Part shown: positions 31,739 through 37,233 of the stretch, piece by piece | Position numbering within the stretch: the stretch's first letter is position 1 | Layout of the letters: every line of letters begins with the position of its first letter | Assembly: GCA_964404605.1 (NCBI GenBank) | Contig: CAYOKT010000022.1 | Location: 1-37,233, forward strand | Direction: 5' to 3' | DNA: 37,233 nt | Origin: CAYOKT01 sp964404605 | GTDB taxonomy: Bacteria; Electryoneota; Electryoneia; Electryoneales; Electryoneaceae | Made by a program: the position numbers and the translations under genes | Notes under the pieces: model-generated | Seen by the model: only the letters and a program-made list of their open reading frames with translations | What the model was told of the DNA's origin: nothing | Database searches by the model: none

Positions 31739-34414
31739 TCACTTCAGCCGCACCAGCCGGACCGCCCGGCGGGCGCCCGGGGTCTCCAGGACGAGCAGGT
31801 ACACCCCGCTGGAGGCATGACCCCCCCAGGTGAAGCCGTATGCGCCGGGTGCGAGCCGCCGCTCCGGCCAGCGGGCGACGCGGCGGCCGAGGATGTCGTA
31901 CAGCGACAGCCGGACCTCCGCGGCGCGCGGCAGGGACACGCGAACCGTAACGCGTGGGTTGAACGGGTTGGGCCATGCCTCCAGCCGCAGCTCGCCGGGC
32001 AGCGCGGCGGCGACAGGAACGTCGGGCGCCCCGGTTTCGCCCTCCAGCCAGCGCAGGGCGCGGTCGAGGAACTCCGCCCGCGAAAGCACCGCCGCGGTCG
32101 GCTGACCGACCGCCTCCACGCCGAAGCCGCAGAGGAGAGTGCGCGCCCCGGTGGCCGAGTCCGCGTGCGCCACCGCCGCGGGGGCGTCGAAGCTGGCGTA
32201 CTCGAGCACCGCGACCCCCCCTTCGGCGGGGATGACCTCGTCCGGCTCGCTCTGGTTGCCCGCGCCGTCCGCGCCGAGGAGAACGAGGAACTCATCGGCG
32301 TCGACGAAGGATTCGCCGGTGCCGGCGAGGATCCGCTGCATCAGGGCCAGGCGGCCCGCCTGGGCGGCGAAACGGTCCAGCAGCGGCTGCCCGTCGAGGA
32401 CGTCCATCAGGTGCTGCCCGGTGAGCAGCACCGACCCGCCGCCGTCGAGGAAGGTTTCGATCTCCGCCGCCCGGCCGGGGAGGGTGATCTCGTCACCCCC
32501 GTTCCCCGTCGCCCAGATCACCGTCCGCGGGGCGTCCAGCACCGCGTCGTCCCAGCCCTCCTCCGGCAGCCGCCAGGGGAAGGCATCCACCCCGAGGGTG
32601 TCCAGCACGCCGAGGAAGTAGGGGTCGATCACCCCGGTGGGGTCCTCGCTGACATACAGCACCGGGGCGGGGAAGAGGGTGAAGTCCACCCCGCCAAGCC
32701 CCGTGTCCCCGACGGCGAGCGAATCGAGGGAGCGGGGTGTGAAGCCGATGGCCTCGGGCAGCACCATCACCCGGTAGAGGCCGGGCACGACGGGCAGGCT
32801 GTACGCGCCCTCGTCCCCCTCGGTCCGGGTCTCCGCGAAGGGCACGGCCGGGTCCGCGTCCAGGTTGAACGCCCGCACCGCGGCGGGGATTCCCGCGCCG
32901 TCGGCGCCCCGGCGGACATGTCCCTCGACGAACACCCGGGGCAGCACGGTGTAGGTCGCCGCCAGGGAGTCGTTCCCGGCGCTGGTGTCGCCGTCCGCCT
33001 GCACGGTGAACAGCACCGGCGCCGCCCCGGTGGCGGCGGGAACCCACGCGGGCGCGAGCGCCACCTCCGCCGACCCCGCGAAGGGGAGATCCACCGTCGC
33101 GGAAGCGCTGAACGCTCCCGCCTGCGCGAGGAGCTGCACCCCCGGCAGGGGGCCGAAGCCGTTGTTGGCCACGGTGAGCCGGAAGGTGACCGAGTCGCCG
33201 GCGGCGATGGGCCAGGATGTATCCGGCGCGGCGGCGAGGAGCGCGGCGTCCCGGCGGTCCGGGTCGTCCGCGAAGAGGGGTTCGAGACCGTACCACACGA
33301 GGTAGGCGCTGGTCCAGGACTGGTCGTTCTCATACAGGTTCTCGGTGGCCGGGATGCCGCCGTCATCGTCCGGCTCGTCCTGCGCGAGGAGGTGGTCCAC
33401 CACCCACAGGGCGTTCTGGTAGCTCTCATCGTCGCCGAGAACGCGGTGGATGGCGTGCCAGGCGTGCCCGTACCACACGGTCATCGAGTTGTTCCACAGG
33501 CGCGGGCCGGTGGGCGGACCGGCGTAGGTGTCCATGTAGGATGAATACTGGGGGATCCACGCCGCGGCGCTGTCGGGCCGGTCCCGGAAGAGCGCGGTGA
33601 CCACACCCCACATCGCGGTGCCGCCGCACATCGCCCAGGTCTCGTTGCTGTTCAGCCGGTCGGGGTCGTCCTCGATCCAGGCGCGGACATCCCCGGCGAT
33701 TTCCCGCGCCGCCAGGTCCCAGTCCGGGCGGTCGCGCCACTCGGCGTAGAGGGAGAGCGCCCCCGCCCCGAAACCCGCGGAGAGGGGGTTCAGCTCCACC
33801 CCGACACCCGACCAGCTCAGCCGCCAGGTGTCGATGTAGGAGGCGCAGGAGTCGCCATAGGGGACGTAGCTGCTGTCCCCGTAGGTTTTCGTGTACTCCA
33901 TCACCGCGACCAGGCCCCAGCCGCAGTTGTGCACCCGGTAGTAGTTCGGGTTGCCGCCGCCCTCCTCGAGGTAGGCGGGGTGGCTCAGGATGTACGTCCA
34001 GGCGGCGTCGATGTACGGCCGGTAGCGGCTGGTGTCGCCGCTGAGGGCGCCGTACCGCGCCCAGTCGCGCAGCGCCTCCTGGGTGTTGTCGGTCTGGATC
34101 ACCGTCCAGTCCTGCTCACCCTCGCGCATCCCGCCGAAGTTGACCCCCGGGTCGGCCACCTGCATCCCGGTCAGCCACTCGAGCACCTGCATGTAGTCGA
34201 GGGGGTAGACCCTCTCCTCGAGGACCTCGTTGGGCGCGGGGCGGGTCGGCCCCGGCGAGGTTTCGGGGGCGCGCAGCGCCTCTCGCCGCAGCACCTCGGG
34301 CGGGACGTAGGGGGTGGCGCGCGCCGGACGGGGGTTCCACCCGGCGAGAGCCGGCAGCAGGAGAGCGGCGAGGAGGAAACGGTGCGGGCGGGAACGCCGG
34401 ATGGTCGGTCTCAT
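31739..34414 (-). CDS. Secreted alpha/alpha-toroid protein with GATase-like domain and type IX sorting domain
   Basis: The ATG at 34414 has GGAGG 4 bases upstream and begins a signal peptide (RPHRFLLAALLLPALAG). The mature part of this 891-residue protein has residues about 60-390 rich in paired helices with conserved aromatic turns (AWTYILSHP, CGWGLVAVMEY, LWNNSMTVWYGHAWHAIHR), as in six-hairpin or terpenoid-cyclase-like toroids. Then come a CARDB-like segment (about 395-490), a carboxypeptidase-regulatory-like segment (about 495-575), a GATase-like segment (about 580-780, TVIWATGNGGDE, FLDGGGSVLLTGQHL) and a type A sorting domain (about 800-891, WPNPFNPRVTVRVSL, LYDILGRRV, SSGVYLLVLE). Toroids are common in polysaccharide lyases and glycosidases, but no catalytic residues could be picked out. 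It is predicted to be exported by a type IX system and kept at the surface. Confidence 0.78.
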   Translation of the reverse strand: MRPTIRRSRPHRFLLAALLLPALAGWNPRPARATPYVPPEVLRREALRAPETSPGPTRPAPNEVLEERVYPLDYMQVLEWLTGMQVADPGVNFGGMREGEQDWTVIQTDNTQEALRDWARYGALSGDTSRYRPYIDAAWTYILSHPAYLEEGGGNPNYYRVHNCGWGLVAVMEYTKTYGDSSYVPYGDSCASYIDTWRLSWSGVGVELNPLSAGFGAGALSLYAEWRDRPDWDLAAREIAGDVRAWIEDDPDRLNSNETWAMCGGTAMWGVVTALFRDRPDSAAAWIPQYSSYMDTYAGPPTGPRLWNNSMTVWYGHAWHAIHRVLGDDESYQNALWVVDHLLAQDEPDDDGGIPATENLYENDQSWTSAYLVWYGLEPLFADDPDRRDAALLAAAPDTSWPIAAGDSVTFRLTVANNGFGPLPGVQLLAQAGAFSASATVDLPFAGSAEVALAPAWVPAATGAAPVLFTVQADGDTSAGNDSLAATYTVLPRVFVEGHVRRGADGAGIPAAVRAFNLDADPAVPFAETRTEGDEGAYSLPVVPGLYRVMVLPEAIGFTPRSLDSLAVGDTGLGGVDFTLFPAPVLYVSEDPTGVIDPYFLGVLDTLGVDAFPWRLPEEGWDDAVLDAPRTVIWATGNGGDEITLPGRAAEIETFLDGGGSVLLTGQHLMDVLDGQPLLDRFAAQAGRLALMQRILAGTGESFVDADEFLVLLGADGAGNQSEPDEVIPAEGGVAVLEYASFDAPAAVAHADSATGARTLLCGFGVEAVGQPTAAVLSRAEFLDRALRWLEGETGAPDVPVAAALPGELRLEAWPNPFNPRVTVRVSLPRAAEVRLSLYDILGRRVARWPERRLAPGAYGFTWGGHASSGVYLLVLETPGARRAVRLVRLK

Positions 34415-34444
34415 CTGTCCTCCCGGTGCGGGCACGGCGGTCAC

Positions 34445-34475
34445 AGGTGAACCGGTTCAGGTGAACCGGACCACC
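34445..34475. repeat. 31-bp palindromic repeat, copy C
   Basis: Its reverse complement begins GGTGGTCCGGTTCACCTG, which matches 16 of 17 bases of copy A after the first base. It also carries the internal direct repeat GGTGAACCGG twice. It lies between the putative promoter and the ATG of the minus-strand sorted protein, so it would be in that gene's leader. Confidence 0.65.
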
Positions 34476-34481
34476 GGGGGG

Positions 34482-34511
34482 AAGGTGGGCCGTTCGCGCG
34501 CCCCCAAGCAA
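34482..34511 (-). promoter_or_regulatory. Possible promoter of the toroid protein, TTGCTT-N18-CACCTT
   Basis: On the minus strand TTGCTT (34511-34506) and CACCTT (34487-34482) are 18 bp apart; the -10 differs from the local TACCTT by one base. Transcription would start near 34475, so palindromic copy C would be at the very 5' end of the mRNA. Confidence 0.35.
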
Positions 34512-34576
34512 TCCCTCCGCTCTTCCCGCTGCTTCTTCCCTGCGCGGGAGCGACCTGCCGACTCGCGGGAGGTTCG

Positions 34577-34606
34577 TTGCCCGGCGAGGCCGCCGCGGGC
34601 TACCTT
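34577..34606 (+). promoter_or_regulatory. Promoter of glnE, TTGCCC-N18-TACCTT
   Basis: TTGCCC (34577-34582) and TACCTT (34601-34606) are 18 bp apart, and only 9 bases separate the -10 from ATG 34616. The transcript would have a leader of about 2-3 nt or none. The same TTG would be the start codon of a longer frame, which the promoter makes unlikely. Confidence 0.6.
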
Positions 34607-34615
34607 GCGCGCGAG

Positions 34616-37219
34616 ATGACCGGCCGGGAAGAACTCATCCAGCTCCGGGTCCGGGAGGCGCTCGCCACCCACCCGGACCCCGACACCCTGCGTCTGCGCT
34701 GGGAGCGGCTCCGCCGGTCGCACCCCTCCGCCGACCGGCTGTGGGAGGAGCCCGGGGGGCCGGAGCGCGAAGCCCTCCTCGCCCTGCTGGCGCTGGGGGA
34801 TGCGCCCGTGGACGAGGTGGTCCGCTCCCCGCACCTGCTGCCGCCCCTGCTCGTCGAGGTGCGCGGGCCGGACCCGTTCACCCCGGCCCCCGACCCCCGG
34901 CGCTCCCTCGCCCTCTTCAAGCGGCTGGTGTGGAGCAAGATCCTCCTCCGCGAGCGGCTCGGCCTGGCTTCCCTGCCGGAGACCCTTTCCGCGCTCACCC
35001 GCCTCGCAGACGAAATCGCCCGCGCCGCTTTCGCCCGGGCCGGCGGACCGGCTCCGCCGGTGGCCCTGTGGGCGCTGGGGAAATGGGGCGGGGGGGAGTT
35101 GAACGCCTCCAGCGACATCGACCCGGTGTTCTTCTCCACCGGGGAGGCCGGCGGCGAGGAGGCGGATGGTTTCGTCCGCCGCTGGCTGGCGGCGCTGCTC
35201 CCGCCGCGTGAGCCGGAGATCTACCGCGTGGACCTGCGGCTGCGGCCGGAAGGTGAGGCCGGGGCGCTGGCGCCCGGCTACCGCTCGCTGGAGCGCTATC
35301 TCTTCCAGCGGGCGGCGCCCTGGGAGCGTATCGCCTGGCTCCGCGCCCGGCCGGTGGCCGGCCCGGTGCCCCCCTGGGTGGAGGAGATGCTGGGTGCCTT
35401 TCTCTTCCCCCCCGGGGGCAACCCGGCCGACCGCTTCGCCGAGGTCGCCCGCAGCCTCGCCGGGGTGCACCGGGCGGCGCGTCCGCGGGATGTGAAACGG
35501 TCGCCCGGCGGGATCCGCGCGGTCGAGTTCCTCGTCGCCGCGCAGCAGCTCGCCGAGGGGCGAAGCGACCCGGGCCTGCGGCGGGGGACGATCCTCGACC
35601 TGCTCGACCGCCTGGAGGAGCGGGGGCTGCTGTCCGCCGGCGAAATCGGGGTGCTGCGCGATGCCTATACCCTCTGGCGGCGTGTCGAAAACGCCCTGCA
35701 GGCGGAGGAGGACCGCGCCTGTTTTATCGTTCCCGAACCCGGCACCCCCGCCCATGGCCGCCTCGCCTTCGCCCTCGGGGCCACCGCGGAGGAGTTCGAG
35801 CGGCGTTTCACCTCGCTCCTCCGGGAGGCGGAAACGGTCGTCCGGCGGCGTCTGCTGGAGGTCGCCGGCCCCGGGGTCGCGGGGGCCGTGTTCGACCCGC
35901 AGGCGGAGCCGGGGGAGGTGGAGGAGTCGTTCGGCGCCGGCGCACGGGGTCTGTCCGTGTTGCGGCGGCTCGGCGGCCGCTGGGGGACCGCGGGGGAGTT
36001 GCTGGACAGCGAACTGCTGCGCGAGGCCCCGGAGGTCGATGAGGCCCTGTTGCGCTTCGAATCGGTGGTGAACGGGTATGGAGGCGCGGCGGCCTGGAAG
36101 GCGGCGGTCGGGCAGTCGCCCGCGCTCCGCCGCGAAGCCACGCGGCTTATCGTCCTCGCCCCCCGGCTGGTCATGGAGGCGGTCGCCCGCCCCTACCTCT
36201 GGGAGCGCCTCGGCTGGGAGGAGTGGCCGCTGGAGGTTCCTGAACCGGAGGCCGAAAAGGCCCTGTCCGCCCATCTCGGCGATTTCCTGTTCTTCCTCGG
36301 GGTCCGCTTCCTCCGGGGCGGGATGACCGCCGGGGACCTGACAGCGTCGTGGAGCCGCGAGGTCGATAGGGTGCTGCTGCGGCTGTTGGAGCGTGGTTTC
36401 GCCGGGGAGACGCAGGCGGCGCTGCTCGCCCTCGGCAAGTGGGGCGGGGGAGAACTCGCCCCGGACGCCGACCTCGATGTGGTCCTCGTTTGCGGGGACA
36501 CCCGCTCCGCCGCGGCGCTCGAGGAGGTGCAGCGGCGCGGGTACGACTGGCTGGAGCGCGCCGCCCTCGGCGGGCGGCTGACCCTCGACCCGCGCCTGCG
36601 GCCGGAGGGCGAGTCGGCCCCCCTGGTGGTCACCCTCTCGCGGATGGAGGAGTACCTCGCCGGGCGGGCGAGCCCCTGGGAGAAGATCGCCTTCGCCCGG
36701 GCGCGCTTCATCGGCGGCGACCCGGAGGTGGGCCGCCGGGCGGAGGGCGCGATGACGGCCTTCGCCGCCCTGCCGCCGGGTCCGTCCGAATGGGGCGCTG
36801 TCCGCAAGGCGCGCCGCAAGGCGGAGCAGCTCTCGCGCCCGCGGGCGGGCGTGCTTCGGATCAAGAAAGGGCGCGGCGGGATGATGGATTACGAGTTCGC
36901 CGCCGCCTTCGCCGGGTGGAACCTCTCCCTGCCGCCGGGCCCCTGGTGGCGGCTGCCCCTGGGGGAACGCCTGGAGTCGCTGGCCGGGAGCACGGGCGAC
37001 GAGCGCTGGATGCGCGCCCGGGCGGCCTACGGGGAGCTGCGGCGCTGGGAGCTGGCGCTGCTGCTCTCCAGCGCCCACCGGCGCGGCGAGGTCACCCTTC
37101 GCGGCGGGGAGGCGCAGCCCGTTCTCCGGCTTCTCGGGTGGTCGGGGAAGGAGCTGGAGGTCCGCTGGCGGGAGATCGCCGCGCTCGGCAGGGAGCTGTA
37201 CGAGGCGTATTCCCACTGA
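34616..37219 (+). CDS. glnE: Bifunctional glutamine synthetase adenylyltransferase/deadenylylase
   Basis: GlnE adenylylates glutamine synthetase to switch it off and removes the AMP to reactivate it. The 867-residue product (E. coli 946) keeps both nucleotidyltransferase domains. The N-terminal one has ALGKWGGGELNASSDIDPVF (153-172, metal acids D167 and D169) and VDLRLRPEGEAGAL (205-218). The C-terminal one has ALGKWGGGELAPDADLDVVL (605-624, D619 and D621) and LDPRLRPEGESAPL (657-670). Both catalytic Asp pairs are intact, so both activities are predicted. In the family segment GGIREVEF the middle Glu is Ala302 here (GGIRAVEF). No glnA or glnB is in the window. The ATG has only a weak SD and sits 9 bases after a promoter, so translation is probably leaderless. 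The stop is 14 bases from the window end. Confidence 0.93.
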   Translation: MTGREELIQLRVREALATHPDPDTLRLRWERLRRSHPSADRLWEEPGGPEREALLALLALGDAPVDEVVRSPHLLPPLLVEVRGPDPFTPAPDPRRSLALFKRLVWSKILLRERLGLASLPETLSALTRLADEIARAAFARAGGPAPPVALWALGKWGGGELNASSDIDPVFFSTGEAGGEEADGFVRRWLAALLPPREPEIYRVDLRLRPEGEAGALAPGYRSLERYLFQRAAPWERIAWLRARPVAGPVPPWVEEMLGAFLFPPGGNPADRFAEVARSLAGVHRAARPRDVKRSPGGIRAVEFLVAAQQLAEGRSDPGLRRGTILDLLDRLEERGLLSAGEIGVLRDAYTLWRRVENALQAEEDRACFIVPEPGTPAHGRLAFALGATAEEFERRFTSLLREAETVVRRRLLEVAGPGVAGAVFDPQAEPGEVEESFGAGARGLSVLRRLGGRWGTAGELLDSELLREAPEVDEALLRFESVVNGYGGAAAWKAAVGQSPALRREATRLIVLAPRLVMEAVARPYLWERLGWEEWPLEVPEPEAEKALSAHLGDFLFFLGVRFLRGGMTAGDLTASWSREVDRVLLRLLERGFAGETQAALLALGKWGGGELAPDADLDVVLVCGDTRSAAALEEVQRRGYDWLERAALGGRLTLDPRLRPEGESAPLVVTLSRMEEYLAGRASPWEKIAFARARFIGGDPEVGRRAEGAMTAFAALPPGPSEWGAVRKARRKAEQLSRPRAGVLRIKKGRGGMMDYEFAAAFAGWNLSLPPGPWWRLPLGERLESLAGSTGDERWMRARAAYGELRRWELALLLSSAHRRGEVTLRGGEAQPVLRLLGWSGKELEVRWREIAALGRELYEAYSH

Positions 37220-37233
37220 ACCTTACGGAGTCG

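Noticed and set aside
34577..34615. TTG at 34577 as start of glnE, adding 13 residues
   Set aside because: The TTG is the -35 element of a good promoter, so it would not be transcribed; ATG 34616 starts a normal GlnE N-terminus.
1..37233. tRNA, rRNA, tmRNA, RNase P RNA, SRP RNA, insertion sequences, phage or integrase genes
   Set aside because: None of their sequence signatures was seen on either strand in the intergenic stretches; a covariance-model search would be needed to exclude divergent RNAs.

Overview
The window is GC-rich, densely coding DNA from what looks like an uncultured bacterium of the FCB superphylum. The basis for that placement is a PorV/PorQ-family outer-membrane protein, two large secreted proteins ending in a type IX (Por) sorting-type domain (NPFNP...SGVY), a TonB-dependent-receptor-like barrel with a carboxypeptidase-regulatory-like N-terminal domain, lipoproteins, and a -10 promoter element of TAnnTT type. 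A candidate phylum such as Eisenbacteria, Krumholzibacteriota or Latescibacteria is my inference; no rRNA or tRNA is present to settle it. I found no CRISPR array, insertion sequence or phage gene.

Layout. 1-762 is a Mut7-C RNase-fold protein. A 575-bp gene-free stretch with a promoter leads to NADP-type isocitrate dehydrogenase (1338-2660). A good promoter at 2719-2747 then opens a 17-kb run of seven same-strand envelope genes (2820-19755): a TonB-receptor-like barrel carrying about a dozen EF-hand-like loops, a beta-helix lipoprotein, a PNPY-tailed secreted protein, a PorV-like protein, a 1387-residue beta-helix/ASH protein with a type IX tail, a TPR lipoprotein and a lipoprotein with a GATase-like fold. 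Gaps are 12-155 bp and no internal promoter of the same type was found, so they may form one operon for a surface-exposed assembly. A 555-bp convergent gap (19756-20310) holds a mosaic of palindromic and direct repeats.

20311-22320 (minus) is a GT39-like membrane glycosyltransferase with TPRs, divergent from an M20 peptidase and a PlpD-like patatin/POTRA/barrel protein. On the minus strand follow a CLC anion transporter with CBS and TrkA-C domains, GreA, a three-gene partner-switching module (STAS, GAF-SpoIIE phosphatase, RsbW-like kinase) with a clear terminator, and a secreted alpha/alpha-toroid protein with a type IX tail. The window ends with a complete two-domain GlnE on the plus strand.

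Recurrent non-coding signals are notable. Six to seven promoters share TTG-(16-18 bp spacer)-TACCTT-like architecture, two of them so close to the start codon that the mRNAs would be nearly leaderless. A 30-bp palindromic repeat occurs three times, twice supplying the TAG stop codon of a gene.
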